Notes: a model not told the origin generated them from the letters alone. A stretch of 64,000 nucleotides of DNA from Paenibacillus sp. FSL R5-0345 (GCF_000758585.1 NZ_CP009281.1:558001-622000); one strand, 5' to 3'; positions 1 to 9,923 are shown, numbered from the stretch's first letter. Numbers and translations: made by a program.

Positions 1-100
1 ACAACATAGAACTGAGCGCATAGATATCATTCGTATTCTTTTGAACACACTCTGCAAATATAGTTCTACGGGGCGATCCGGCAGGTAAGGGGTCAGGCAT
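1..100 (-). CDS. Partial hypothetical protein (N-terminus only)
   Basis: An open frame starts with ATG at 100 on the minus strand and stays open to the window edge (33 codons), beginning MPDPLPAGSPRRTIFAECVQ. An AAAGGA box sits about 11 bases upstream. It follows the stop of the preceding minus-strand gene by about 40 bases with no terminator between, so it is probably the third gene of the operon that starts at 1169. Too little sequence is present to assign a family. It could also be a chance open frame. Confidence 0.4.
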   Translation of the reverse strand, partial: MPDPLPAGSPRRTIFAECVQKNTNDIYALSSML

Positions 101-139
101 GATAAACACGATCCTTTCAGAATGGGTTATGGGATGAAC

Positions 140-661
140 CTATAATATAGAAAAGTAAGAAATGGATTTGTTGATAAGCTCGGCGGTATCAGGTTCTGGA
201 TAACTATGCTTTTGAAGCGCAATACTGGATACGGACTTAGATGGTTTATAGTATAGCCGCCCCCCTCTGGAATCTCTTCCACCGGCAACAGCTCTGTACA
301 GACGACCTTGCTGGATATGATCTGCCAATGATTTACCCTGCAGCTTGGCTTTTAAATCCTGTAAAGCATCTTGCACTAGCTCAAACTGAGTCTGATCCCA
401 CTCTGAACCATGGGTACGTACTTTATCTATCGCTTCCTCAAGCCGGCAGTGGTATATCATTCTGAGAAAAGAACTCCATTTAATAAGGTCGAAGGTTTTA
501 GTATTGGCTGAGATAAGACATGCCCCCCAGCTGCTACCCCCTTTACAGGTAAGTTTCAGGATGCCATACCGGCTGCCTGGATCAGCCTCCATTCCATAGT
601 GAATAGGCTCAGGTGAATCAAAGACGAATACTTCAATGCGAGATAGTCTTCGCTGGTCCAT
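140..661 (-). CDS. Hypothetical protein, second gene of c-di-AMP-switched operon
   Basis: 173 codons from the ATG at 661, which has an excellent AGGGAGGAG box 9 bases upstream. A longer frame reaching 706 would overlap the preceding gene and has no such site. The protein is soluble: there is no signal peptide or membrane segment. It starts MDQRRLSRIEVFVFDSP and has a mixed alpha/beta look in the first half and a basic, Gly/Arg/Tyr-rich patch (GGRDSRGGRLYYKPSK) in the last third. I do not recognise the family. It lies 16 bases after the stop of the 1169 gene, so the two are almost certainly co-transcribed and fall under the riboswitch at 1312-1462. Confidence 0.7.
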   Translation of the reverse strand: MDQRRLSRIEVFVFDSPEPIHYGMEADPGSRYGILKLTCKGGSSWGACLISANTKTFDLIKWSSFLRMIYHCRLEEAIDKVRTHGSEWDQTQFELVQDALQDLKAKLQGKSLADHIQQGRLYRAVAGGRDSRGGRLYYKPSKSVSSIALQKHSYPEPDTAELINKSISYFSIL

Positions 662-677
662 GACAAGTTTCTCCTCC

Positions 678-1169
678 CTAGGGTTCCAAAAGCTTAAGCT
701 CAACATGGTGAGTAAGGTTAGCCTTCTCTATACAGGCGAGCATTTCAGCTTCGTTCTCACAGACTGCGGCATGCTCCAGCCATAGTCGGAATTTCTGTTT
801 ACGTATAATGGATAAATGTAAGGGGAAGGTGCTGCGGGATCTCATTACGTACCAACCAATAGCAACGTCCTTCCAAGGTTTCTTAAAGGGGGCGAGCCAC
901 GGAAAACATTGGTGTGCGGACCAATCCTGCAGCTGCTGCTTTTCTCTGATACTTTTATATATTTCGTATATAATTCTTCGGTCCATACAGTACTCACAAG
1001 TAGAAGGGCTGCTGAAATGGCGCAAGGATTCAATTTGGTTCTGACCAAATGCATAGCCGACAATAGTTCTGTGATGATCCTCTTCGAACCATAACGCTCC
1101 AAAGCAAACATAATTTAGACTTATCGGCTCAAGCAGCCCTTGCTGAATTCCCCAATAATAGTGTTTCAT
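678..1169 (-). CDS. Hypothetical protein, first gene of c-di-AMP-switched operon
   Basis: 163 codons starting MKHYYWGIQQGLLEPISLNY. The ATG at 1169 is chosen because GGGGTGAAAGGA lies just upstream; an ATG at 1190 is the alternative and has no clear ribosome site. The protein is rich in aromatic residues and His, with one Cys pair in the CEYC motif near residue 60. There are no membrane segments. I recognise no family. It is the first gene downstream of the minus-strand c-di-AMP riboswitch and terminator (1220-1462), so expression should rise when c-di-AMP falls. The neighbouring kdp operon uses the same type of switch, which suggests a role in potassium or osmotic homeostasis. That role is inference only. 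Confidence 0.7.
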   Translation of the reverse strand: MKHYYWGIQQGLLEPISLNYVCFGALWFEEDHHRTIVGYAFGQNQIESLRHFSSPSTCEYCMDRRIIYEIYKSIREKQQLQDWSAHQCFPWLAPFKKPWKDVAIGWYVMRSRSTFPLHLSIIRKQKFRLWLEHAAVCENEAEMLACIEKANLTHHVELKLLEP

Positions 1170-1219
1170 TCCTTTCACCCCGTCCAGCATGCTATTACCC
1201 GGGTAGGTTCAGGTAACGC

Positions 1220-1257
1220 AAAAACCGCAGCAAGAGGAGGACCTCTGCTGCGGTTTT
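1220..1257 (-). terminator. Intrinsic terminator of the minus-strand c-di-AMP riboswitch
   Basis: Read on the minus strand, a long GC-rich hairpin (arms AAACCGCAGCAGAGG and CTCTTGCTGCGGTTT) is followed by a T run. It lies between the riboswitch aptamer and the first gene, which is the arrangement expected for a premature-termination expression platform. Confidence 0.85.
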
Positions 1258-1311
1258 GGAATACAGGCATACACACCTGTGCCAAAGCGTGGCGGATCAA
1301 GGGTCTCTCTC

Positions 1312-1462
1312 TTTACGCTTACGAGGTTAGCTGTCGGATTCGGACGGTGAGAGTCGCCCTACCTATGTGAGACTTGAACAGTCTCCTTCGGATTCACCCC
1401 AAGTAGGCCATGTGGCCCGATGGTTCCCCCGTTCCCTGCAAATACAGGAACTCAGCGTTGAT
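1312..1462 (-). ncRNA. c-di-AMP riboswitch (ydaO/yuaA class), minus strand
   Basis: The minus strand shows the conserved blocks of the ydaO/yuaA motif in order: AACGGGGGAACC, GGGGTGAATCC, AGGGCGACTCTCACC, then CCGAATCCGACAGCTAACC and the closing CTCGTAAGCG that pairs with the 5' CAACGCTG strand to form P1. These match the class known to bind cyclic di-AMP and switch transcription off. A terminator follows at 1220-1257. It controls the unknown genes at 1169 to 1. Its 3' 60 bases are nearly identical to those of the plus-strand copy at 1893-2068. Confidence 0.92.
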
Positions 1463-1490
1463 TGTATTTCGTGAAATAGATTCAATCCGA

Positions 1491-1520
1491 ATCATACTCT
1501 TTTCAAGGTGTTTCTGTAAA
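1491..1520 (-). promoter_or_regulatory. Sigma-A-like promoter for minus-strand riboswitch operon
   Basis: On the minus strand TTTACA (1520-1515) is separated by 18 bases from TATGAT (1496-1491). The same pair of hexamers with the same spacing precedes the plus-strand riboswitch. The predicted start is about 25 bases upstream of the aptamer. Confidence 0.7.
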
Positions 1521-1833
1521 AGCAGAAAGTGTTCTTTTGAGCGCAATTTGAACCGTATCCTACCAACTGCGACGAAAAATCCTGCCAAATAGGTATTTAT
1601 TGCGTGTTATCGAGCTTCTTCCTCGTTTAATCTCGACTTCTCGTTTCCTTTCCTATATAGGCGATTTTTGGTGATTTCTCCAGCTGTGGTGAATAAAATC
1701 ACAGAGTCCGTCCGCTTTTCGCTAATTGATTCAAATTCGAGTAAACAAGAGATATAGAGAGATTGAATATCAAGTAAGCGCTATCCAATGCGAAAATAGT
1801 TTTTAATTTGCATTATTTTGGCATCAATCACGT

Positions 1834-1863
1834 TTTACAATACTTCCTGCATAAGGGTATGAT
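1834..1863 (+). promoter_or_regulatory. Sigma-A-like promoter for the kdp leader
   Basis: TTTACA (1834-1839), an 18-base spacer and TATGAT (1858-1863) lie about 30 bases before the c-di-AMP aptamer. They are identical in hexamers and spacing to the divergent promoter at 1491-1520. Confidence 0.7.
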
Positions 1864-1892
1864 TACTCCTGTTTCAACAACAATCGAATATT

Positions 1893-2068
1893 TGATCCGC
1901 TTAATTTCCGGTAAGGAAAGCGGGGGAACCAACAATCGGCAGACGATGTGAGAGTCGGAAGCCGGTTATGGGGTGAATCCTGTAGAGGATGCGAGTGAGC
2001 TCGCATCCTCTACAGGTAGGGCGACTCTCACCGCCCGAATCCGACAGCTAACCTCGTAAGCGTATGGA
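1893..2068 (+). ncRNA. c-di-AMP riboswitch (ydaO/yuaA class), plus strand, kdp leader
   Basis: Conserved blocks in order are GATCCGCTTAATTTCCGG, AGCGGGGGAACC, GGGGTGAATCC, AGGGCGACTCTCACC, CCGAATCCGACAGCTAACC and CTCGTAAGCG. P1 forms from CGCTTA and TAAGCG. A variable stem at 1981-2014 has two perfectly complementary 15-base arms. This class binds cyclic di-AMP and promotes termination; links to K+ uptake genes, including kdp, are established. The adjacent terminator (2100-2129) and downstream kdp genes fit that role: high c-di-AMP (ample K+) should shut off the operon. Confidence 0.95.
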
Positions 2069-2099
2069 GAGAGGATGAGTGCAATGTGACCGCTAGCGA

Positions 2100-2129
2100 G
2101 CCACAGAGGAGAATCCTTTGTGGCTTTTT
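2100..2129 (+). terminator. Intrinsic terminator of the kdp riboswitch
   Basis: The hairpin GCCACAGAGGA/TCCTTTGTGGC with a GAA loop is followed by TTTTT. It lies 30 bases past the aptamer and 140 bases before the first ORF, so it is the likely expression platform. Confidence 0.85.
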
Positions 2130-2268
2130 GCTGTGCTTTTTTAAGCAAAGCATTTATGGAAAACCTCAGGAAGAGGTCGTTATATTCATCATTAGCGGTA
2201 GCTTTTCTTTCAAGACCAGGGTGATCAAGCTCTGATCTTACAAGCAAAGCATTTGAGGAGAATAAGAG

Positions 2269-2685
2269 ATGACAGATCAGAATGAATATGTACTGGTATG
2301 TGCGCCAACGAAGGCAGGAGAACATTTTATTAAGCTTCTAAAATTTAGAGGCATTAAGATGGCGGGATTGACCAACAACTTGCCTGAGAAGTCCCTACTT
2401 GAAGAGATGGGGATTGAGAAAGTCGTTCTAGTAGATACCCGCCATCAGAATACTTGGTTTCGCCCGCCGTTCCCGGTAGGCCGGGTATATCTGTTCGAGA
2501 GCAGCTTTACGTTATGCTGCCGCTACATTCAGATGTGCCGCACCTGGACGACGCAGCCGATTTTTGTGATCACAAGCTCAATAAATCCTAGATTGGTCTA
2601 TAAAAGACTTGGTGCAAGTTATGTAATCTATTCCCACAGTGGAGATGCTGATTTTCTGATCGATAAATCACCTCATCAAGGATAA
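2269..2685 (+). CDS. Hypothetical protein, first gene of the kdp operon
   Basis: 138 codons. ATG is preceded by GAGGAG at 8 bases. The N-terminus (EYVLVCAPTKAGEHFIKLLK) is a hydrophobic strand followed by a small-residue turn and an amphipathic helix, which resembles the start of a Rossmann-like domain. A second strand, IEKVVLVDTRHQ, and a third, TTQPIFVITSS, follow. The canonical GxGxxG is absent and the length is short for a dehydrogenase. No membrane segment is seen. I do not recognise the family. It sits between the riboswitch terminator and kdpF, so it is made under K+ limitation and may regulate or assist the Kdp pump. That role is inferred from context only. Confidence 0.75.
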   Translation: MTDQNEYVLVCAPTKAGEHFIKLLKFRGIKMAGLTNNLPEKSLLEEMGIEKVVLVDTRHQNTWFRPPFPVGRVYLFESSFTLCCRYIQMCRTWTTQPIFVITSSINPRLVYKRLGASYVIYSHSGDADFLIDKSPHQG

Positions 2686-2704
2686 AAGAAGGAGTGCGGG
2701 AGAT

Positions 2705-2815
2705 ATGATGGATCTGTATATGGTGGCTTCGTTAGCTGTAATTTACGGGTTGTTTTATGGATTTATGCGCTGGTGCGCAGGTGTAGTTGAGGATACAGGG
2801 AGGGATAAGCTGTGA
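2705..2815 (+). CDS. 36-residue single-pass membrane peptide before kdpF
   Basis: ATGATG preceded by AAGGAGTGCGGGAGAT opens a 36-codon frame, MMDLYMVASLAVIYGLFYGF then MRWCAGVVEDTGRDKL. Residues 5-25 form one transmembrane helix and the tail is charged and probably cytoplasmic. Its TGA overlaps the GTG start of kdpF (GTGA), a sign of translational coupling. It is too short for standard gene callers. From memory, similar short ORFs precede kdpF in other bacteria, but I cannot verify this here. It may be an accessory Kdp subunit. Confidence 0.65.
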   Translation: MMDLYMVASLAVIYGLFYGFMRWCAGVVEDTGRDKL

Positions 2816-2889
2816 TTCTAGTCATCGCTGTTACCCTACTGCTGTTTTTATATCTTGTTTACGCATTGATTCATCCGGAGAAATTTTAA
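2812..2889 (+). CDS. kdpF: Potassium-transporting ATPase small subunit KdpF
   Basis: 25 residues from a GTG start, MILVIAVTLLLFLYLVYALI then HPEKF. This has the length and form of KdpF, a single hydrophobic helix ending in a short polar HPEKF-type tail. KdpF stabilises the KdpFABC complex and binds lipid at the KdpA interface. It overlaps the preceding 36-codon ORF by 4 bases and ends 12 bases before kdpA, whose GGAGGGG site lies between. The position immediately before kdpA supports the call. Confidence 0.88.
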   Translation: MILVIAVTLLLFLYLVYALIHPEKF

Positions 2890-2901
2890 GGAGGGGCATT
2901 C

Positions 2902-4578
2902 ATGGGCATTTTGCAAATCGTAGCTGTAATCGTCATTCTCATCTTGCTGGTTAAGCCGATGGGCACGTATTTATATCATGTATTTTCTAATGAACCCAAT
3001 CGTACGGATCGATGGTTTGGAGGCGTGGAAAAAGGGATTTATAAGCTGATCGGACTGAAAAAACGGGAAGGTATGTCCTGGAAAAAGTATGCGCTCAGCT
3101 TTGTTTTAACGAATATCGTACTGGTTACTTTCAGCTATATCTTTCTTCGATTGCAGCGGGGTTTACCGCTAAATCCGAATGGAATTGCGGATATGGAACA
3201 GACGCTTTCGTTCAATACGGTGATCAGCTTTATGACTAATACAAACCTGCAGCATTACAGCGGGGAGACGGGACTTTCGTATTTTTCACAAATGGCTGTC
3301 ATCACGATGATGATGTTTACGTCTGCAGCGAGCGGATTTTCAGTTGCGGTTGCTTTTGTCAGAGGGATCACAGGACGCAAATCAGTCGGGAACTTCTTCG
3401 AGGATTTCGTCAAAGCACATATTCGTGTGTTCATTCCGCTGGCTCTGCTGGTTTCATTGGTACTGGTAGGATTACATGTGCCGCAAACCCTCAAGCCATC
3501 ACTTGAAGTCACTACACTAGAGGGGCAAACGCAACAGATTGCTATCGGTCCAGTAGCTTCTCTGGAATCGATCAAGCATTTGGGCACGAACGGAGGCGGC
3601 TTCTTCGGGGCCAATTCATCGCATCCTTTTGAGAATCCTAATCCACTTACGAACGTGCTGGAGATTCTTTCTATGTGGATGCTGCCAGCTTCGCTCCCTT
3701 ATATGTACGGACTGTTTGCTAAGAACAAACGTCAGGGCTGGGTTATTTTTACCGCAATGATGACCTTGTTCGTACTACTGCTGGGACTGAACTATTATGC
3801 TGAATCAAAGGGTAATCCGGCGATCAATGCACTAGGAATCGAATCTTCACAAGGCAGCATGGAGGGTAAAGAGGTACGCTTCGGCATTCCGCAGTCTTCC
3901 TTGTTTACTTCAGTAACAACCGCAGCTACGACAGGTAGTGTTAACAATATGCATGATACGCTGACACCACTGGGAGGTATTACGCCTCTGGCACTGATGA
4001 TGCTGAACAATGTCTTTGGGGGTAAAGGTGTCGGACTGATCAATATGCTGATGTATGCGATTCTGGGTGTCTTCCTGTGCGGTCTGATGGTCGGCAGGAC
4101 ACCAGAGTTTCTCGGACGGAAGATAGAGGCCAAGGAGATGAAGCTGATTGCCATTGCGATCCTTGTTCATCCGTTCATTATCCTAGTACCAACCGCAGCT
4201 GCGTTCCTGACCGATTTGGGGCAAGGGGCGATTACGAACACTGGATTCCATGGGCTCAGCCAAGTGTTATATGAATATGTCTCTTCTGCCGCGAACAATG
4301 GCTCAGGATTTGAGGGGCTTGCGGACAACACAACCTTTTGGAATGTTACAACCGGGATTGTCATGCTGCTAGGCCGTTATGTCTCGATTATCGCAATGCT
4401 GGCAGTAGCAGGTTCTTTACTTCAGAAGAAGCCAGTTCCTGAGACCATTGGTACATTCCGCACAGACAATGGTCTGTTCACGGGGATTCTGATTGGTACC
4501 GTAGTGATTATCGGTGCGCTGACGTTCCTGCCGGTCATTGTACTCGGCCCCATTGCAGAATATCTAACCTTACGGTAG
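2902..4578 (+). CDS. kdpA: Potassium-transporting ATPase subunit KdpA
   Basis: 558 residues, normal for the family. KdpA is the channel-like K+-binding subunit of the KdpFABC pump in the cytoplasmic membrane. About ten hydrophobic helices are visible. Selectivity-filter type motifs are clear, for example [15 protein letters not shown] starting near residue 228 and [10 protein letters not shown] near 114. GGAGGGG lies 8 bases before the ATG. It is followed after 16 bases by kdpB, in an operon downstream of the c-di-AMP riboswitch. No broken or missing segment is seen. Confidence 0.98.
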   Translation: MGILQIVAVIVILILLVKPMGTYLYHVFSNEPNRTDRWFGGVEKGIYKLIGLKKREGMSWKKYALSFVLTNIVLVTFSYIFLRLQRGLPLNPNGIADMEQTLSFNTVISFMTNTNLQHYSGETGLSYFSQMAVITMMMFTSAASGFSVAVAFVRGITGRKSVGNFFEDFVKAHIRVFIPLALLVSLVLVGLHVPQTLKPSLEVTTLEGQTQQIAIGPVASLESIKHLGTNGGGFFGANSSHPFENPNPLTNVLEILSMWMLPASLPYMYGLFAKNKRQGWVIFTAMMTLFVLLLGLNYYAESKGNPAINALGIESSQGSMEGKEVRFGIPQSSLFTSVTTAATTGSVNNMHDTLTPLGGITPLALMMLNNVFGGKGVGLINMLMYAILGVFLCGLMVGRTPEFLGRKIEAKEMKLIAIAILVHPFIILVPTAAAFLTDLGQGAITNTGFHGLSQVLYEYVSSAANNGSGFEGLADNTTFWNVTTGIVMLLGRYVSIIAMLAVAGSLLQKKPVPETIGTFRTDNGLFTGILIGTVVIIGALTFLPVIVLGPIAEYLTLR

Positions 4579-4594
4579 GAAGAGGGAGAATAAG

Positions 4595-6628
<2,034 letters not shown>

Positions 6629-6664
6629 GACGAATTGACTAATCATTGAAAGGGTGAGAGCATC

Positions 6665-7291
6665 GTGAATAACGGAAACTCCATGGAGGATACTGATGAG
6701 CAGTTGTCATCATCGAAAAGTTCTTATTTCTTTATTATTGTACGATTAAGTCTAGTATTTATTGTTCTTTGTGGAGTGATCTATCCTCTGACGACTACAG
6801 CGCTTGCCCAGGTTCTGATGCCGTCGCAAGCGAACGGCAGCTTACTTAAGGACGATGCTGGAGTAGTTGTAGGCTCGGAACTTATCGGACAGAACTTTAC
6901 GAACCCGGCTTTATTTCATGGACGTGTGTCGAGTATTGAGTATAAAGCAGAGGCTTCAGGCTCCAATAACTACGCTCCATCCAATCCGGATATGCTGCAG
7001 CGGACCAAGGATTTCATTGCGCAGTGGCAGCTCGATAACCCGGATGTGCCCGTGAACAAATTGCCAGTCGATTTGATCACCAACTCAGGTTCAGGTCTGG
7101 ATCCGCATATCACACCTGGCTCGGCTATCGTGCAGATTCCTCGGATTAGCAATTTAACGGGTATTCCTGCTTCGCAGCTGGAAGAGCTAGTGAATAAGCA
7201 TACTGAGGGCCGTGACTTGGGACTGTTCGGTGAAGAACGGGTTAATGTATTGAAGCTAAACATGGATCTATTGAAACTATCGAACAAATAA
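6665..7291 (+). CDS. kdpC: Potassium-transporting ATPase subunit KdpC
   Basis: 208 residues from a GTG start (AAAGGGTGAG upstream); an in-frame ATG eight codons later is the alternative. One transmembrane helix at about residues 22-45 (FFIIVRLSLVFIVLCGVIYP) is followed by an extracytoplasmic domain with family motifs such as LIGQNFTNPALFHGRVSS, GSNNYAPSNPDM and DPHITPGSAIVQIPRIS. KdpC stabilises the pump and helps ATP binding. A hairpin follows at 7300-7345, separating it from the kdpD-like gene. Confidence 0.97.
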   Translation: MNNGNSMEDTDEQLSSSKSSYFFIIVRLSLVFIVLCGVIYPLTTTALAQVLMPSQANGSLLKDDAGVVVGSELIGQNFTNPALFHGRVSSIEYKAEASGSNNYAPSNPDMLQRTKDFIAQWQLDNPDVPVNKLPVDLITNSGSGLDPHITPGSAIVQIPRISNLTGIPASQLEELVNKHTEGRDLGLFGEERVNVLKLNMDLLKLSNK

Positions 7292-7299
7292 ATATAACA

Positions 7300-7345
7300 A
7301 AAATCCCTGCCAGATTCCTTAGAATCGGGCAGGGATATCTTGCTT
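7300..7345 (+). terminator. Probable terminator after kdpC
   Basis: Hairpin ATCCCTGCC/GGCAGGGAT with an inner GATTC/GAATC extension, followed by a broken T-rich stretch (ATCTTGCTTT). The weak T tract suggests incomplete termination, which would let some transcription reach the kdpD-like gene. Confidence 0.6.
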
Positions 7346-7350
7346 TCTAG

Positions 7351-7440
7351 AATATAAGAAAGTATAAGTTGCACATTATACATCATCCTTATATTTCTAC
7401 GGGAAACGGCTGTCATCTTTGAAGGACGACAACGTCGTTT
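7351..7440 (+). repeat. Double-hairpin intergenic repeat, copy 1
   Basis: About 90 bases made of an AT-rich hairpin (AATATAAG...CTTATATT with an AAGTTGCACA centre) followed by a second hairpin (GAAACG...GAAGGACGACAACGTCGTTT). It belongs to a family with copies at 26169-26259, 43407-43497 (inverted) and 47218-47314. This copy is the most diverged. It lies between kdpC and the kdpD-like gene. Confidence 0.75.
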
Positions 7441-7494
7441 CTTCTTGGAACAGAAGAGTACATGCATGATCGGGGTTATTAAGGAGTGGTCTTG

Positions 7495-9819
7495 ATGGGA
7501 ACATACCGGAGGAAGACGCCGGAGGAGCTGCTGCTCTCGATCTATGAGCTGCATCGGGGACGTCTGAAAATCTATATCGGTCCGGTCAGCGGGTCGGGCA
7601 AAACGTATCAGATGCTGCGTGAGGGTCAAGCGCTTAAAGCGCAAGGAATTGACGCCGTGATCTGTGCGGTTTCGACGAACCAAAGTCCTGAAACAAGGGA
7701 TCAGCTGGGCGATTTGGAACGGATACCAAGTATTCATTGGTTTCAGAAGGATATCGAAAAGAAGGATCTTGATGTAGAAGCTATTGTGGCACGTAATCCT
7801 GAAGTAGTGCTTACTGATGGCTTGGCTCACCAGAATCGCGAAGGTGCAGAGAGGTCAGGAAGGCTGGACGATATCAAATATTTATTGAGTAATGGGATCA
7901 GTGTCATCACAACTGTAAACGTATATGAACTAGAGGGTGCCGCGGATCTGGCGCGGAAATGGACCGGAATTGAGGTTGAGCATTCCCTTCCAGCTGAAGT
8001 GCTTACGCTTGCCGATGATATTGTTCTAATTGATGTGACACCGGAAAAGATACTTCAGCGCTTGTCCGACGGACATTTAGGTAAGCACCAGCAGATATCG
8101 CTTTTTAACAAGGGGAATTTAAGCAAGCTGCGGGAGCTGGCACTTCGGATGGTTGCTGAGGATGTTAATGATTCGCTGGAGAAACATCGGGAAGAGCAAG
8201 GGCTGCAGGGAGCGTCAGGGATTGCCGAGAAAGTCTTAGTCTCTGCACAGTATTATTGGAACGGCTCGATCCATATCCGCCGTGGACAGCAAATCGCCAA
8301 ACGGTTAAATGGGGAACTTTCAGTTGTGTCATTTTGGAAGCAGGGTCTCACCTTTTCTAAGGAAGCAGCCACCTTTAAGCGATCTCTCTGGAAGCTGACC
8401 GAGAAGATTGATGCCTCTATGGAGGAGATCACCTATCGCTCGAAGCGGGAGATCCCTCGTCTGTTGGTAAAATACGCAACCCGGCACAATATAACCCGAA
8501 TCGTTATGGGACATTCCAAGCAGACCGCTTGGCAGGAATTATGGAAGGGCTCGATTGCCAATTCGTTACTGAAGCAAATCCGAGGTGTGGATGTGTTCTT
8601 CGTGGCGGACCGTGCTGACCGAGAGGGAGAACGTGTACTTCCAACCCGGCAGAGTCGTAATGATCGGAAAGCGGATGTCTATCACAGGTTAAGCAGTCAG
8701 GAAGTACAGGATAAAATCGATGCGATTCGCGGAGGCACCTTTAAGGTATATATCGGGGCAGCGCCCGGTGTGGGCAAGACTTACAAAATGCTGCGTGAAG
8801 GGAATGATCTCTTGAAGAGAGGGATCGATGTCGTGATCGGACTTTTGGAAACGCATGGCCGTAAAGAAACCCTTGAACAAATCGGCGATTTGGAGATCCT
8901 TCCGCGTCTACGTATGGAGTATCGCGGGACCGTCCTGGAGGAAATGGATACGGCAGCTATTATTAAGCGTAATCCTGAAGTCGTGCTAGTGGATGAACTT
9001 GCTCATACCAATATGCCGGGCAGCAAACATAAGAAGCGGTATATGGATGTTATGGAGCTGCTGGATGCGGGAATATCTGTGATCTCTACCGTGAACGTTC
9101 AGCATTTAGAAAGTCTGAATGATGCCGTAGAGCAAATTACAGGCGTTAGAGTAAGAGAGACTTTTCCGGACAGCATTCTACAGCGGGCTAATGAGGTAGA
9201 GCTTATCGATGTATCACCCAAGATGCTTCAAGAGCGGATGAAGGACGGGAAAATCTATGCCATGGCCAAGGTGGATCAGGCGCTCGGAGCTTTTTTCAAA
9301 ATCGGGAATTTGATCGCTCTTCGAGAGCTGGCACTGCGGGAAATTGCTGATGATGTGGATGAGCGGCTGGAAGCTTGGGAGCGTGTCGGTTCGCTACGGG
9401 GACCGTGGCGGCGTCAGGAAGTCATTTATGTATGTATCACCTTGGGGGATCATGCGGAGCGCTTAATTCGACGTGGTTTTCGGATTGCATATCGTCTAAA
9501 AGCCTGCTGGTATGTCACGTATGTGCAGGAAATTAAGCAGAATGGACCCATTTACGATAAACGTATAAATGATTTAAAAGAATTAACGGAACGACTGGGT
9601 GGAACGTTTAAGATGATTGAGAGCGGGCTTCCCGCACGAGTGGCGTCCTTGCTGCTAGAGAGATCTCAGGCTTTACAGAGCACTCAGATTATTATCGGCC
9701 AGTCTCAACGCTCATGGCTGCGTAAATGGCTACGCGGGGATGTTACTAAGCAGATTCTACGTTCTGCCAGAAACGTGGATGTACTGGTTGTGGCGGATCT
9801 CATTCGTGAGGAACCATAG
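7495..9819 (+). CDS. kdpD: KdpD-like sensor, tandem duplication of N-terminal sensor plus USP domains, no kinase
   Basis: 774 residues from ATG 7495 (AAGGAG 8 bases upstream; an in-frame GTG at 7486 overlaps that site). It has two copies of the cytoplasmic KdpD module. Copy 1 has a KdpD domain at about 20-225 and a USP-like domain at 245-375; copy 2 has the KdpD domain at 415-620 and the USP domain at 645-770. Copy 2 has the classic Walker A GAAPGVGKTYKML and VDELAHTNMPGSKHKKR. Copy 1 has GPVSGSGKTYQML, but its Walker B reads TDGLAHQN, losing the acidic Glu. There are no membrane helices, HisKA or ATPase domain, and no kdpE follows. The likely role is K+ or c-di-AMP sensing or pump modulation without phosphotransfer; this is inference. 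Confidence 0.9.
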   Translation: MGTYRRKTPEELLLSIYELHRGRLKIYIGPVSGSGKTYQMLREGQALKAQGIDAVICAVSTNQSPETRDQLGDLERIPSIHWFQKDIEKKDLDVEAIVARNPEVVLTDGLAHQNREGAERSGRLDDIKYLLSNGISVITTVNVYELEGAADLARKWTGIEVEHSLPAEVLTLADDIVLIDVTPEKILQRLSDGHLGKHQQISLFNKGNLSKLRELALRMVAEDVNDSLEKHREEQGLQGASGIAEKVLVSAQYYWNGSIHIRRGQQIAKRLNGELSVVSFWKQGLTFSKEAATFKRSLWKLTEKIDASMEEITYRSKREIPRLLVKYATRHNITRIVMGHSKQTAWQELWKGSIANSLLKQIRGVDVFFVADRADREGERVLPTRQSRNDRKADVYHRLSSQEVQDKIDAIRGGTFKVYIGAAPGVGKTYKMLREGNDLLKRGIDVVIGLLETHGRKETLEQIGDLEILPRLRMEYRGTVLEEMDTAAIIKRNPEVVLVDELAHTNMPGSKHKKRYMDVMELLDAGISVISTVNVQHLESLNDAVEQITGVRVRETFPDSILQRANEVELIDVSPKMLQERMKDGKIYAMAKVDQALGAFFKIGNLIALRELALREIADDVDERLEAWERVGSLRGPWRRQEVIYVCITLGDHAERLIRRGFRIAYRLKACWYVTYVQEIKQNGPIYDKRINDLKELTERLGGTFKMIESGLPARVASLLLERSQALQSTQIIIGQSQRSWLRKWLRGDVTKQILRSARNVDVLVVADLIREEP

Positions 9820-9832
9820 ATTATACCGAATG

Positions 9833-9879
9833 AAAAAGAGTATCCTCAAGCCGATCGGCTGTGAGGATACTCTTTTTTT
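9833..9879. terminator. Bidirectional terminator between kdpD-like gene and glutaredoxin gene
   Basis: A near-perfect hairpin (AAAAAGAGTATCCTCA paired with GTGAGGATACTCTTTTTTT) with A and T runs on the two sides. It can serve the plus-strand kdpD-like gene and the minus-strand redox pair. Confidence 0.9.
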
Positions 9880-9923
9880 GCAGCTATGAATTACATCAGA
9901 TACTGAATAGTTTAATGGGTGAA

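Noticed and set aside
2143..2254. Direct repeat AAGCAAAGCATTT in the kdp leader (2143 and about 2242)
   Set aside because: Only 13 bases, no structure or other copies; probably a small slip duplication.
3255..3614. Long antisense frames in kdpA, and similar ones in kdpB (5914-6543), mfs and mutY genes
   Set aside because: They lie fully within well-supported genes on the other strand, lack ribosome sites and show no family character.
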